DNA of 64,000 nucleotides from an uncultured Alteromonadaceae bacterium. Its GTDB lineage: Bacteria; Pseudomonadota; Gammaproteobacteria; Enterobacterales; Alteromonadaceae. Below, one piece after another: positions 1-8,955 of the stretch. Each line of letters starts with the position of its first letter. The first letter of the stretch is position 1. The notes beneath the pieces were generated by a model. The model saw only the letters and a list, made by a program, of their open reading frames with translations, had not been told where the DNA came from and searched no databases. A program made the translations under genes and the position numbers. The stretch covers positions 62,001 through 126,000 of the forward strand of contig CANLWS010000015.1 in the NCBI GenBank assembly GCA_947494925.1, given 5' to 3'.

Positions 1-127
1 GACCAGGCGATAATTCCGACTCCATTTTCTGAAAGCCATTGTCACCCGCCGTCTGTGGGTTAGTGTGAAAATGTTGTGGCCTGACCATGACCACTGCACG
101 AGGAGCTTGCGGATTATTAAATGTCAT
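1..127 (-). CDS. CtlX-like citrulline/arginine deiminase-type hydrolase, N-terminal fragment
   Basis: An open frame begins with ATG at 127 on the minus strand and runs off the left edge; 42 codons are visible. The N-terminus contains APRAVVMVRP followed by NPQTAGDNGFQ. This resembles the start of the amidinotransferase-fold family that includes the citrulline utilisation hydrolase CtlX and arginine deiminase-related proteins. A GGAAG ribosome-binding site precedes the ATG. Catalytic residues lie outside the window, so the reaction cannot be checked. The gene is divergent from an Lrp/AsnC regulator, an arrangement that suits amino-acid catabolism. The family call rests on the N-terminal motif alone. 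Confidence 0.6.
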   Translation of the reverse strand, partial: MTFNNPQAPRAVVMVRPQHFHTNPQTAGDNGFQKMESELSPG

Positions 128-194
128 TTACTATCTTCCAGATAAACAAGGAACAATCTGGATAGTGTAATTTTTTGACATGACAGTTAATATG

Positions 195-215
195 GTAAAT
201 TGATATACAATTTAC
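195..215. promoter_or_regulatory. Palindrome between divergent hydrolase and Lrp/AsnC genes (probable operator)
   Basis: Perfect 8-bp arms GTAAATTG and CAATTTAC are separated by ATATA. The element lies 39 bp before the regulator's ATG and about 70 bp before the divergent hydrolase start. TTGACA occurs just upstream (175-180), so the palindrome would sit over or beside a plus-strand promoter. Lrp/AsnC regulators bind AT-rich imperfect palindromes of about this size, often in their own promoters. Binding is inferred. Confidence 0.5.
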
Positions 216-253
216 TTAATTATTTATCACTATTAACAATTCAATTGAACATT

Positions 254-715
254 ATGACAAATCAATTAGATCTTCCCAGTCAATCAGCCCCCACAATGAA
301 TGATGCCCTGGATAAGAAACTGATATCCGCTTTGCGTTCAGATGGACGGGCTTCTGTATCAAAACTGTCGACTCTTCTGCATGTATCCAGAGGCACAATA
401 CAGAACAGATTGGACAGGCTCATCAACAGTGGCGCGATTCTGGGTTTCACTATTCGGGCCCATGATGAACTCGAATCCAATATCGTTAGAGCCATTATGA
501 TGATTGAAGTGGCAGGAAAATCCACCAATCAGGTGATCAAAGAATTACGTGGATTGCCTGAACTGATCAAGATCCACACCACCAATGGCGCCTGGGATTT
601 AGTGGCTGAAATACACACCCAAACCCTGACGGATTTTGACAGGGTATTGGGTGAAGTCAGAATGATAAAAGGGGTACTTAACAGTGAAACCAGTTTGCTG
701 TTGAGAACAGTTTAA
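254..715 (+). CDS. Lrp/AsnC family transcriptional regulator
   Basis: The protein is 153 residues when started at the ATG at 254, and an ATG at 296 is also possible. The N-terminal half is a winged helix-turn-helix (LDKKLISALRSDGR, then SVSKLSTLLHVSRGTIQNRL and SGAILGFTI), the standard AsnC arrangement. The C-terminal half has the RAM-type ligand-binding fold pattern, including a TTNGAWDLVAEI segment. Length matches the family. It is divergent from a CtlX-like amino-acid hydrolase and separated from it by a palindrome, so it probably controls that gene and itself in response to an amino acid. The effector cannot be read from sequence. It converges with prpF, only 13 bp away. Confidence 0.88.
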   Translation: MTNQLDLPSQSAPTMNDALDKKLISALRSDGRASVSKLSTLLHVSRGTIQNRLDRLINSGAILGFTIRAHDELESNIVRAIMMIEVAGKSTNQVIKELRGLPELIKIHTTNGAWDLVAEIHTQTLTDFDRVLGEVRMIKGVLNSETSLLLRTV

Positions 716-728
716 GGACTAACTCCCG

Positions 729-1901
729 TTAGCCGGGAACGCGAACCCAGCCTTCCATCAATACACGAGCACTTCGACTCATGATGGCCTTTTTCACCTG
801 CCAGACGTTGTCGGCCAGTACGGCTTCAGCACCGACTTTAAGCGTCCCGGATGGGTGTCCAAAATTAACACTTTGACGTTCAACTCCTCCAGCAGCCTGA
901 TTCACCAACGTGCCAGGAATGGCAGCAGCGGTGCCAATAGCCACCGCAGCCGTGCCCATCATGGCATGATGCAACTTACCCATTGATAAGGCTCTGACCA
1001 ATAAATCAACGTCCTCTGCCTCAACCGACTTACCACTAGATGCCTGATACGCTTTAGGTTCTGAAATAAACGCTACCTTGGGTGTATGCTGCCGGGTAAC
1101 GGCTTCACTGACATCTCTTATCAAGCCCATTTTCACTGCACCAGCTGCGCGGATTTTCTCAAATCGTGCCAGTGCCTGTTCATCATTATTGATTGCATCC
1201 TGCAATTCTGTACCTTGATAACCAAGGTCCGTGGCTTTCAGAAAAATAGTAGGTATTCCGGCATTAATCATAGTGACATCAAATGTTCCGATATCGGGTA
1301 CTTCGAGGCTGTCCACCAGATTACCCGTCGGGAACATCGCACCTTCACCATCAGCCGGGTCCACAAATTCCACCTGAATTTCTGCCGCCGGGAACGTCAC
1401 ACCGTCTAACTCAAAATCACCGGTTTCCTGAACTTCACCATTGGTCATTGGGACCTTGGCAACAATGGTTTTTTGAATATTGGCCTGCCAGATCCTGATG
1501 GTTGCGAGGCCATTTTCAGGCAATTGGGCCCGATCGATTAAGCCCGCACTAATTGCAAACGGGCCTACCGCTGCGGACAAGTTGCCACAGTTACCGCTCC
1601 AGTCTACAAAAGGTTTGTCTATGGCTACCTGACCAAACAGATAATCAACATCGTGATCAGGCTGACTGCTTTTCGACACTATCACTGTCTTACTGGTGCT
1701 TGACGTTGCGCCACCCATACCATCAGTCTGCTTGCCGTAAGGATCTGGGCTACCAATTACACGTAATAGCAGCGTGTCTCTTTCCTCTCCAGGTTGCTGA
1801 GCAGATTCAGGCAAGTCCGACAGATTAAAAAAAACACCCTTGCTTGTACCGCCACGAATATAAGTAGCGGCAACTTTAATTTGAGGTTTAAAACTCATCA
1901 T
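729..1901 (-). CDS. prpF: 2-methylaconitate cis-trans isomerase PrpF
   Basis: A 390-residue protein of the PrpF family (diaminopimelate epimerase-like fold). In the 2-methylcitrate cycle, PrpF isomerises the product of AcnD so that an aconitase can form 2-methylisocitrate; AcnD-type dehydratases need PrpF. The N-terminus shows IRGGTSKGVFF and PDPYGKQTDGMGGATSSTSK, typical of the family, and GNCGNLSAAVGPFA follows. It is the last gene of the minus-strand operon gntR-prpB-prpC-acnD-prpF and starts 8 bp after acnD ends. Cytoplasmic. Function is assigned from family and operon context. Confidence 0.93.
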   Translation of the reverse strand: MMSFKPQIKVAATYIRGGTSKGVFFNLSDLPESAQQPGEERDTLLLRVIGSPDPYGKQTDGMGGATSSTSKTVIVSKSSQPDHDVDYLFGQVAIDKPFVDWSGNCGNLSAAVGPFAISAGLIDRAQLPENGLATIRIWQANIQKTIVAKVPMTNGEVQETGDFELDGVTFPAAEIQVEFVDPADGEGAMFPTGNLVDSLEVPDIGTFDVTMINAGIPTIFLKATDLGYQGTELQDAINNDEQALARFEKIRAAGAVKMGLIRDVSEAVTRQHTPKVAFISEPKAYQASSGKSVEAEDVDLLVRALSMGKLHHAMMGTAAVAIGTAAAIPGTLVNQAAGGVERQSVNFGHPSGTLKVGAEAVLADNVWQVKKAIMSRSARVLMEGWVRVPG

Positions 1902-1909
1902 TCGCCCTT

Positions 1910-4504
1910 CTACGCAGCACTGTTTGATTCAAGAAAATCTTGTGCAAAGCGCTGCAATACACCGCCAGCTTCATAAATCGTCACTTCTTCAGCGGTATCC
2001 AAACGACAACGGACGGGCACAGTCAACGACTCACCAGACACACGGGTAATAGTCAGTTCAAGTATGGCTCCCGGCGTCCTTTCGCCATCAACATCGTAGG
2101 TTTCTGTGCCATCGAGGCTCAGGGTTTTACGAGTTGTTCCTGCTTCAAATTCCAGAGGCAAGACGCCCATGCCAATAAGGTTGGTTCGATGAATACGTTC
2201 GAACCCTTGGGCAACAATGACTTCAACACCAGCCAGACGAACCCCTTTTGCCGCCCAGTCACGAGAAGAACCTTGCCCATAATCAGCACCAGCTACAATA
2301 ATCAGTGGTTGTTTACGCTGCATATAGGTTTCAATTGCTTCCCACATACGTGTGACTTTACCTTCAGGTTCCACGCGGGCAAATGACCCCTGCTTGACCT
2401 GTCCGTTCTCTGTCACCATTTCATTGAGTAATTTCGGATTAGCAAACGTAGCTCGTTGCGCCGTTAAATGGTCGCCACGGTGCGTGGCATAGGAGTTAAA
2501 GTCTTCTTCAGGCAGCCCCATTTTATGCAGATACTCCCCTGCGGCGCTGTTCATCATAATTGCGTTTGACGGGGATAGGTGATCAGTCGTGATATTGTCT
2601 CCCAACACCGCCAATGGGCGCATGCCTTTGAGCGCGCGCTCACCTGCAAGTGCTCCTTCCCAATAAGGTGGGCGACGGATATAGGTACTTTGCGGGCGCC
2701 AGTCGTACAGCGGATTATTGTCTTCACCATAATCCACCGTGAGGTCAAACATGGGATCATACACTTTCTTAAACTGCTCAGGCTTAACACTCTGGGCCAC
2801 TATTGCATCAATTTCTTCGTCGCTAGGCCAGATATCCATTAATTTAACAGGATTGCCGTTTTGATCGTAACCTAACACGTCATTTTCAATATCAAACCGA
2901 ATTGTACCGGCAATAGCGTAGGCTACAACCAATGGGGGTGAGGCCAGAAAAGCTTGCTTAGCGTAAGGATGAATACGACCATCGAAGTTACGATTTCCAG
3001 ACAGAACAGCTGTGGCATATAAGTCTCTGTCCACCACTTCCTGCTGAATGACAGGATCCAGCGCACCGCTCATACCGTTACATGTGGTACAGGCAAATGC
3101 TACGATACCAAAACCCAACTGTTCCAGTTCCGTCAGCAAATTAGCGTCTTCAAGGTAAAGTTGTACTGCTTTAGAACCCGGCGCGAGGGAACTTTTGACC
3201 CACGGCTTGCGGGTCAGCCCCAGTTTATTGGCATTTCGTGCAATCAAACCAGCGGCAATGACGTTGCGCGGATTACTGGTGTTAGTACAACTGGTAATCG
3301 CGGCGATAATCACTGCACCATCAGGCATCTTGCCAGCTTCGTTTTCAACCACACCTGAGATGCCTTCTTTGGCCAGATCAGTGGTAGCTACACGTTTATG
3401 CGGATTGGAAGGACCAGCGATATTGCGACCTACTGAGGATAAATCAAAACGCAGCACTCTCTCATACTTGGCATTTTGCATGCTATCAGCCCACAGGCCT
3501 GTCTCTTTTGCGTAGGTTTCCACCAGCTTAACTTGTTCTGCGTCACGTCCGGTCAGTGTAAGGTAGTCGATGGTTTTCTCATCGATATAAAACATTGCCG
3601 CGGTCGCGCCAAACTCAGGTGTCATATTAGAAATTGTGGCGCGATCGCCCAGTGTCAGAGCAGATGCACCTTCACCGAAAAACTCCAGATAAGTTGACAC
3701 TACACGCTCGTTACGCAAAAACTCTGTAATTGCTAATACGATATCTGTGGCAGTGATCCCAGGTTGACGTTTGCCCACCAGCTCTACGCCAACAATATCC
3801 GGCAAACGCATGTAGGAAGCTCGGCCTAACATGACGCTCTCTGCTTCGAGGCCCCCCACACCGATGGCTATAACGCCTAGTGCGTCAACATGAGGCGTGT
3901 GGCTATCCGTTCCCACTAAAGTATCAGGAAAGGCTACGCCATCTCTGGCGTGCACCACTGGCGACATTTTTTCCAGATTGATTTGATGCATAATGCCGTT
4001 ACCTGGCGGGATCACATCAACGTTTTTAAAGGCGGTTTTGGTCCAGTTAATGAAATGAAAACGGTCTTCGTTACGACGTTCTTCAATGTCACGGTTCTTT
4101 TCAAACGCATTTTCTTCAAATCCGGCATGTTCTACAGCCAGAGAATGATCGACTATTAATTGCGTTGGTACCACTGGGTTAACCTTTGACGGATCTCCGC
4201 CTTTTTCTGCAATTGCATCACGTAACCCTGCCAAGTCAACCAGTGCGGTTTGACCCAGGATGTCATGACATACAACGCGTGCAGGATACCAGGGAAAATC
4301 AAGTTCCTGCTTACGTTCTATGATTTGCGACAGTGCGTCGGTCAACCTGTCAGGATCGCATCGTCGTACCAGGTTTTCAGCCAGCACTTTTGAGGTGTAT
4401 GGCAATCCGTCATAAGCGCCTGGCGAAATAGCCTCTACTGCAGCGCGTGTGTCAAAATAATCCAGCTTTGTGCCGGCTAAAGGTTTACGATGTTCGTAAT
4501 TCAT
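1910..4504 (-). CDS. acnD: Fe/S-dependent 2-methylcitrate dehydratase AcnD
   Basis: An 864-residue member of the aconitase A superfamily. It dehydrates 2-methylcitrate in propionyl-CoA breakdown. The [4Fe-4S] ligand motifs are present: SCTNTSNP in the middle and the CTTC pair in ACTTCNGMSG. The C-terminal swivel domain has GDNITTDHLSP and a YGQGSSRDWAAKG signature. Aconitases and AcnD share these motifs; the AcnD call rests on placement between prpC and prpF, with no PrpD gene present. It follows prpC after 38 bp and precedes prpF by 8 bp, so it is cotranscribed. Length fits the family. Confidence 0.93.
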   Translation of the reverse strand: MNYEHRKPLAGTKLDYFDTRAAVEAISPGAYDGLPYTSKVLAENLVRRCDPDRLTDALSQIIERKQELDFPWYPARVVCHDILGQTALVDLAGLRDAIAEKGGDPSKVNPVVPTQLIVDHSLAVEHAGFEENAFEKNRDIEERRNEDRFHFINWTKTAFKNVDVIPPGNGIMHQINLEKMSPVVHARDGVAFPDTLVGTDSHTPHVDALGVIAIGVGGLEAESVMLGRASYMRLPDIVGVELVGKRQPGITATDIVLAITEFLRNERVVSTYLEFFGEGASALTLGDRATISNMTPEFGATAAMFYIDEKTIDYLTLTGRDAEQVKLVETYAKETGLWADSMQNAKYERVLRFDLSSVGRNIAGPSNPHKRVATTDLAKEGISGVVENEAGKMPDGAVIIAAITSCTNTSNPRNVIAAGLIARNANKLGLTRKPWVKSSLAPGSKAVQLYLEDANLLTELEQLGFGIVAFACTTCNGMSGALDPVIQQEVVDRDLYATAVLSGNRNFDGRIHPYAKQAFLASPPLVVAYAIAGTIRFDIENDVLGYDQNGNPVKLMDIWPSDEEIDAIVAQSVKPEQFKKVYDPMFDLTVDYGEDNNPLYDWRPQSTYIRRPPYWEGALAGERALKGMRPLAVLGDNITTDHLSPSNAIMMNSAAGEYLHKMGLPEEDFNSYATHRGDHLTAQRATFANPKLLNEMVTENGQVKQGSFARVEPEGKVTRMWEAIETYMQRKQPLIIVAGADYGQGSSRDWAAKGVRLAGVEVIVAQGFERIHRTNLIGMGVLPLEFEAGTTRKTLSLDGTETYDVDGERTPGAILELTITRVSGESLTVPVRCRLDTAEEVTIYEAGGVLQRFAQDFLESNSAA

Positions 4505-4542
4505 AACTTTCTCTGATCTGTAGAACGGATATCAATGGGTTA

Positions 4543-5667
4543 TTAACGCCCAGCTATTGGCGCAACTTTACGAGGTTCTGGGCCGGTATAGTCAGCGCTG
4601 GGTCGGATAATCCGATTGTTAGAACGTTGCTCCATGACGTGCGCAGCCCACCCTGTCAGGCGCGAACAAACAAAAATCGGCGTAAACAATTTAGTGGGGA
4701 TCCCCATGAAGTGATAGGCAGATGCATGGAAAAAATCGGCGTTACAGAACAGTTTTTTGCTATCCCACATGAATTCTTCGCAAGCGACTGAAATATCATA
4801 TAAAGAAGTATCACCAAATTCCTGCGCCAGTTTTTCAGACCAGGCTTTGATAATAACGTTACGCGGATCCGATTCACGATAAATTGCGTGACCAAAGCCC
4901 ATTATTTTTTCTTTACGTTCCAGCATTCCTGCCATCTGTTCTTTAGCATCAGCAGGAGATGTAAATCGCTGGATCATGTCCATCGCAGCTTCATTTGCAC
5001 CACCGTGCAGTGGGCCGCGTAATGAACCTATTGCACCAGTGATACAGGAGTACATATCAGACAAGGTTGAAGCACACACGCGAGCGGTAAAAGTTGATGC
5101 GTTAAATTCATGCTCAGCATAAAGGATCAGAGATACGTCCATTACACGTCTATGTTGATCGGAGGGTGTTTTATCCAACAGTAGTTTCAGGAAGTGACCA
5201 CCGATAGAATCCTCATCAGTCATACAATCAATTTCAACGCCGTCATGGCTGAAGCGATACCAATAACACATGATGGCAGGGAACGCTGCTAACAAACGAT
5301 TTGCCGACTGGTTTTGTTCTGAAAAATCTGCTTCAGGTTCGATGTTGCCCAGAAAGGAGCAACCTGTGCGCATGACATCCATAGGGTGAGCTGAAGCAGG
5401 AATACGTTGCAGTACTTCTTTAAGTGCCAGCGGTAAATCACGTTGTGCCTTAAGTTCTGCTTTATAGGCGTCCAGCTGTGATTGATTTGGCAACTCACCG
5501 TTGAACAAAAGGTATGCCGTTTCTTCGAAGCTTGCATTATCTGCCAGGTCAGAAACATCGTATCCACAATAGGTCAAACCTGAGCCTGATTTTCCCACGG
5601 TGCACAATGCTGTTTCGCCTGCACTTTGTCCACGCAGACCCGCACCACTTAATTTTTTATCAACCAT
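4543..5667 (-). CDS. prpC: 2-methylcitrate synthase PrpC
   Basis: Condenses propionyl-CoA with oxaloacetate to 2-methylcitrate, the entry step of the cycle. The start chosen is ATG at 5667 (MVDKKLSGAGL), because AGGAG sits 7 bp upstream; a longer frame to 5703 adds 12 residues with no family resemblance. The 374-residue protein is a short citrate synthase-type enzyme. The expected catalytic residues are visible: His in LHGGANEA (about 221), His in FGHAIYRESDP (about 260) and Asp in FCNADFF (about 311). It lies between prpB and acnD in the propionate operon. Activity on propionyl-CoA rather than acetyl-CoA is inferred from context. Confidence 0.93.
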   Translation of the reverse strand: MVDKKLSGAGLRGQSAGETALCTVGKSGSGLTYCGYDVSDLADNASFEETAYLLFNGELPNQSQLDAYKAELKAQRDLPLALKEVLQRIPASAHPMDVMRTGCSFLGNIEPEADFSEQNQSANRLLAAFPAIMCYWYRFSHDGVEIDCMTDEDSIGGHFLKLLLDKTPSDQHRRVMDVSLILYAEHEFNASTFTARVCASTLSDMYSCITGAIGSLRGPLHGGANEAAMDMIQRFTSPADAKEQMAGMLERKEKIMGFGHAIYRESDPRNVIIKAWSEKLAQEFGDTSLYDISVACEEFMWDSKKLFCNADFFHASAYHFMGIPTKLFTPIFVCSRLTGWAAHVMEQRSNNRIIRPSADYTGPEPRKVAPIAGR

Positions 5668-5744
5668 AATTGGCTCCTGAAATATTTTTATGGATGCAGC
5701 CATGGCTGCATCTGTAGGGATTTATTATTTTCGATCTAAATTTG

Positions 5745-6623
5745 TTACTTATTCTTGCCTTCGGCAAACAAGCTATCCAACTTTTGTTCATAGTCGTGAT
5801 AGCCAAGGTAATCATATAGATCCATGCGGGTTTGCATTTGATCTACCACAGCCTTCTGATCTCCATTTTGCAAAATAGACTGATACACCAATTCAGCGGC
5901 CTTATTCATCGCCCTGAACGCACTCAGTGGATAGAGGACCATATCAGCTCCCCATTCGCCCAGCTCTTTTTTATTCCATAACTCTGTTTTGCCAAATTCG
6001 GTGATATTGGCCAATATCGGCACGTCCAGCGCTTCCGAAAATGCCCGGTAGTGTTCTTCGGTCTGAACAGCTTCGGCAAAAATACCATCAGCTCCTGCTG
6101 TCACATAAGCTTTCGCTCTTGCTATCGCCGCATCTAGACCTTCCTGGGCAAATGAGTCAGTGCGAGCCATAATGAAGAAGTCAGGGTCCGTTCTGGCATC
6201 TACCGCTGCTTTGATTCGGTCGACCATTTCGTCTGTGGAAACTATCTCTTTGTTAGGGCGATGACCACAGCGTTTCTGGGCAACTTGATCTTCCATGTGC
6301 ACTGCTGCTGCACCGGCTTTTTCCATATCGCGAATAGTTTTTGCAATGTTAAATGCACCACCCCATCCTGTATCTATGTCTACCATCAATGGCAAGTCAC
6401 AGGCAGATGTAATACGTTGCACATCTACAATAACGTCATTCAAAGAAGTCATGCCAAGATCTGGTAAACCATAAGATGCATTAGCGACACCACCACCGGA
6501 CAAATAGATTGCCTGATGACCAATTTGTTTTGCCATCATTGCGCTATAGGCGTTAATGGTACCTACTATCTGTAAGGGTTTATTGTCGGCTAATGCCTGA
6601 CGAAACTTTTTACCTGCACTCAT
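5745..6623 (-). CDS. prpB: 2-methylisocitrate lyase PrpB
   Basis: Cleaves 2-methylisocitrate to pyruvate and succinate, the last step of the methylcitrate cycle. The 292-residue length matches PrpB of the isocitrate lyase/PEP mutase superfamily. Visible motifs are the catalytic KRCGH (residues 117-121, Cys119), the metal-site pattern VDIDTGWGG near residue 81, and [10 protein letters not shown]. Its ATG overlaps the stop codon of the upstream gntR gene (ATGA), which implies translational coupling between regulator and first enzyme. The gap to prpC is 77 bp. Confidence 0.95.
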   Translation of the reverse strand: MSAGKKFRQALADNKPLQIVGTINAYSAMMAKQIGHQAIYLSGGGVANASYGLPDLGMTSLNDVIVDVQRITSACDLPLMVDIDTGWGGAFNIAKTIRDMEKAGAAAVHMEDQVAQKRCGHRPNKEIVSTDEMVDRIKAAVDARTDPDFFIMARTDSFAQEGLDAAIARAKAYVTAGADGIFAEAVQTEEHYRAFSEALDVPILANITEFGKTELWNKKELGEWGADMVLYPLSAFRAMNKAAELVYQSILQNGDQKAVVDQMQTRMDLYDYLGYHDYEQKLDSLFAEGKNK

Positions 6624-7300
6624 GCTTTTCTCTCAGTTGAAATTGAAGAAAGTTTTTTCTCGATATTGTTTTTCGAGTATAAAATATGGCGACGCATCAG
6701 CATTTCTGCTAATTCCTGGTCGCGATTAGAAATGGCCTGGACGATATGTTTGTGCTCGTCGAATGCGGTTGTGACCCTTGGTCCCGCCATGCCAAGTTGC
6801 ACCCTGTACATGCGTACCAGGTGGTAAATGCCGTTTAACAACATTGAAATTAAATGATCATTTTTACTGCCCACGATAATTCGATAATGAAAATCCAAAT
6901 CACCTGCTTCCTGATAGTAGGACTTGCCGTCTTTTACTTCCTGGAATTGCCTGTTTAACAGCTGATTCAGTTCATCTATTTCATCATCTGTCATATTGGC
7001 TGCTGCCAGTCTCGCTGCCATACCTTCCAGAGACTCACGCACCTGATACAACTGCACGAGGCCGTCTGCACTAAGTGCAACAACACGAGCACCGATATTG
7101 GATTTACGCTCCACCAGATGGGAAGATGCCAGCCGGTTGATAGCCTCGCGAACAACAGCGCGACTCACAGCATACTTTGTCGACAATTCAGTCTCACTCA
7201 GCTTGCTACCTGAGGGGATCAGTCCTTCCACAATATCACTGCGGAGCTGGAAGAAAGTTTTATCCGCAGAGGTGATGGTTTCTTCACTGAATATTTGCAT
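6620..7300 (-). CDS. GntR/FadR-type regulator of the propionate operon
   Basis: A 226-residue regulator when started at ATG 7300; upstream codons up to a TTG at 7324 are open, but the promoter places the transcript start near 7327, which favours 7300. The N-terminal winged helix-turn-helix has [20 protein letters not shown] and VREAINRL, and the C-terminal all-helical region matches the FCD ligand-binding domain of FadR-type GntR proteins. It is the first gene of the prp operon and overlaps prpB by 4 bp. The two TGTCGACA palindromes upstream are its likely operators, so it probably represses its own operon and responds to a cycle intermediate. Ligand unknown. Confidence 0.88.
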   Translation of the reverse strand: MQIFSEETITSADKTFFQLRSDIVEGLIPSGSKLSETELSTKYAVSRAVVREAINRLASSHLVERKSNIGARVVALSADGLVQLYQVRESLEGMAARLAAANMTDDEIDELNQLLNRQFQEVKDGKSYYQEAGDLDFHYRIIVGSKNDHLISMLLNGIYHLVRMYRVQLGMAGPRVTTAFDEHKHIVQAISNRDQELAEMLMRRHILYSKNNIEKKLSSISTERKA

Positions 7301-7326
7301 TTTAGGATGTGTTCCCCAAACCAAAG

Positions 7327-7334
7327 TGTCGACA
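7327..7334. promoter_or_regulatory. GntR operator site 1 (TGTCGACA)
   Basis: A perfect 8-bp palindrome that directly abuts the -10 box of the prp promoter on its downstream side, overlapping the expected transcript start. FadR-type GntR operators commonly have the form T-GT-N-AC-A, which this fits. Repression by blocking RNA polymerase is inferred. Confidence 0.6.
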
Positions 7335-7362
7335 ATATAGTCGCATAGACATAGAATGTCAA
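7334..7362 (-). promoter_or_regulatory. Sigma-70-like promoter of the gntR-prp operon
   Basis: On the minus strand, TTGACA (7362-7357) is followed after exactly 17 bp by TATATT (7339-7334). The predicted transcript start near 7327 leaves a leader of about 27 nt before the ATG at 7300. Palindromes lie immediately downstream of the -10 box and upstream of the -35 box. Confidence 0.7.
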
Positions 7363-7378
7363 AGTAAGACCCTATGTA

Positions 7379-7388
7379 TTGTCGACAA
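7379..7388. promoter_or_regulatory. GntR operator site 2 (TTGTCGACAA)
   Basis: A perfect 10-bp palindrome centred about 53 bp (five helical turns) from site 1 and upstream of the -35 box. The shared core and helical phasing suggest that a dimeric GntR regulator binds both sites, possibly by looping. Inference from sequence. Confidence 0.55.
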
Positions 7389-7489
7389 AATATTCTTTTC
7401 TTTGTAATTCAGCCAATTGACTCTATGCTCAATTAACTGAATATTTTTATCAGTCAATAACAATTTAGAAGATTCTTTCTGGGGGATGT

Positions 7490-7870
7490 TTGGGTTACTC
7501 AGTATCGACAAAAAATGATCACGTTTACGTTAAGTTTCATGGCGTTTTAGACGGTCTGGATATAGTCAGGTTGACAAAGGATCCTGACTTTATCAACGAC
7601 TTCAGACGGTTACAGAAAGTGGTGCACGATGCGTCAACAGTCGACTCAGTCAGTATTACCTCTGACCAACTCAGGGAAATTACTGTTTTATCCAGTATTG
7701 AATCCAATTTTACCGAATCCCTTGTGGGGATCGTCATACCGAATTCCGAAGAAGGTTTTGAGCGGGTACAGTTGATAAAAGACGGGATCAGAAATAAACA
7801 GTGGACCATTCTGGCAGCGCGCAATTATGAGGAAGCGCTGGAAATGCTGCAACAAACAAACATTGACTGA
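7490..7870 (+). CDS. Small STAS/SpoIIAA-like protein of unknown function
   Basis: A 126-residue cytoplasmic protein starting at TTG 7490 behind a GGGGG ribosome-binding site; no in-frame ATG lies near the start. The alternating pattern (VYVKFHGVLDG, then VVHDASTVDSVSI, then SLVGIVIPN and WTILAARNYEEALEML) resembles a STAS-like alpha/beta fold, but I cannot assign a family with certainty. The gene is divergent from the prp operon and lies 84 bp upstream of a formate/nitrite-type channel, with which it may be cotranscribed. A regulatory role for the channel is possible but unproven. Confidence 0.55.
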   Translation: MGYSVSTKNDHVYVKFHGVLDGLDIVRLTKDPDFINDFRRLQKVVHDASTVDSVSITSDQLREITVLSSIESNFTESLVGIVIPNSEEGFERVQLIKDGIRNKQWTILAARNYEEALEMLQQTNID

Positions 7871-7954
7871 ACGCTCCCTTGTATTAGTGAAGAAACCTAA
7901 AAGTAATCTACACTTAATTCCAATTTGAACAACCACTTAGATTGATTCAGTTGA

Positions 7955-8881
7955 ATGAAAGAAAACAACGAACTGCCAGACTCGCCCGACACTAGTAAGG
8001 GTATCCTTTCTGCTGACGGGCAGCCTTTAATTGATGAAAAACTGGTAGAACGAGCCAGAGAACGCCAAAAGGAAAGTTCCAATTATGTGTCTGTTATCGT
8101 TAAAAGAACAGATGAGACCTTCCGCCACCCTGATGACATTTTGGAAAAAGCTATTGAAGAAGGCATGGAGCAGTTGTCGCGGCCGAATTTATCATTGCTG
8201 TTATCCTCCATCGCAGCGGGCATGATAATTTGTTTTACGGTCATGGCAGTGGGAGTAATGGCGAGTATCGTTGGTGACCTGTCCGTTGGTTTTAACCGAG
8301 TGATGGTTGCCTTAGTTTATCCAATGGGATTTGTGTTGTGTATTCTAAGCCGCACTCAATTGTTTACGGAACATACAGCTACCGCTTTTTATCCAATCCT
8401 GGATAAACGGGCGAGCATTAACATGATGCTCAGGCTCTGGGGAATAGTCATTTTCGGAAATCTGATTGGTGGATTAATAAGCTCTGGCCTGTTAGCTGCT
8501 GCCGACAGTGTGATCCATGCTAAAGCTGGATACCTGATTATCGCCCAGCACATGATGTCCTTCAGTTACCTTTCTCTGCTGGTTAGTGCCATTCTGGCAG
8601 GTTGGTTGATGGCCTTGGGCGCATGGACAATACTATCGACCTATTCCACCATCAGCCAAATACTTTGCATATATATTGTGACATTCGTCATTGGGCTAGG
8701 GGGATTGCACCATTCTATTGCGGGTTCGGTGGAGCTTTTCGTCGCCTACTTTACTTCCGACGAACTGTTTTTATCTGATATAGGGCCAACAATTCTGGTT
8801 ATTCTGATAGGCAATGCAATTGGAGGCAGTGTTTTTGTTGCCTTGCTAAATCATGGCCATATCCGCGCATTGAACAAATAA
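7955..8881 (+). CDS. Formate/nitrite transporter (FNT) family channel, YfdC-like
   Basis: A 308-residue membrane protein. About 75 hydrophilic residues precede six hydrophobic segments, the first near ILSSIAAGMIICFTVMAVGVM-type sequence around residue 85. FNT signatures are visible: the loop SRTQLFTEHTATAFYP, equivalent to the LFTxNT region, and GLGGLHHSIAGSVE with the conserved pore His. FNT channels carry small monovalent anions such as formate, nitrite or hydrosulfide. The cytosolic N-terminal extension is longer than in FocA or NirC and fits YfdC-like proteins. Substrate cannot be read from sequence. It follows the STAS-like gene on the same strand. Confidence 0.88.
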   Translation: MKENNELPDSPDTSKGILSADGQPLIDEKLVERARERQKESSNYVSVIVKRTDETFRHPDDILEKAIEEGMEQLSRPNLSLLLSSIAAGMIICFTVMAVGVMASIVGDLSVGFNRVMVALVYPMGFVLCILSRTQLFTEHTATAFYPILDKRASINMMLRLWGIVIFGNLIGGLISSGLLAAADSVIHAKAGYLIIAQHMMSFSYLSLLVSAILAGWLMALGAWTILSTYSTISQILCIYIVTFVIGLGGLHHSIAGSVELFVAYFTSDELFLSDIGPTILVILIGNAIGGSVFVALLNHGHIRALNK

Positions 8882-8955
8882 TCAGGTAACATCTGAATCT
8901 TGGCAAATGAGCCTGTATGGCGTAACCTACTAACGTGTTATCACTGGATTATTCT

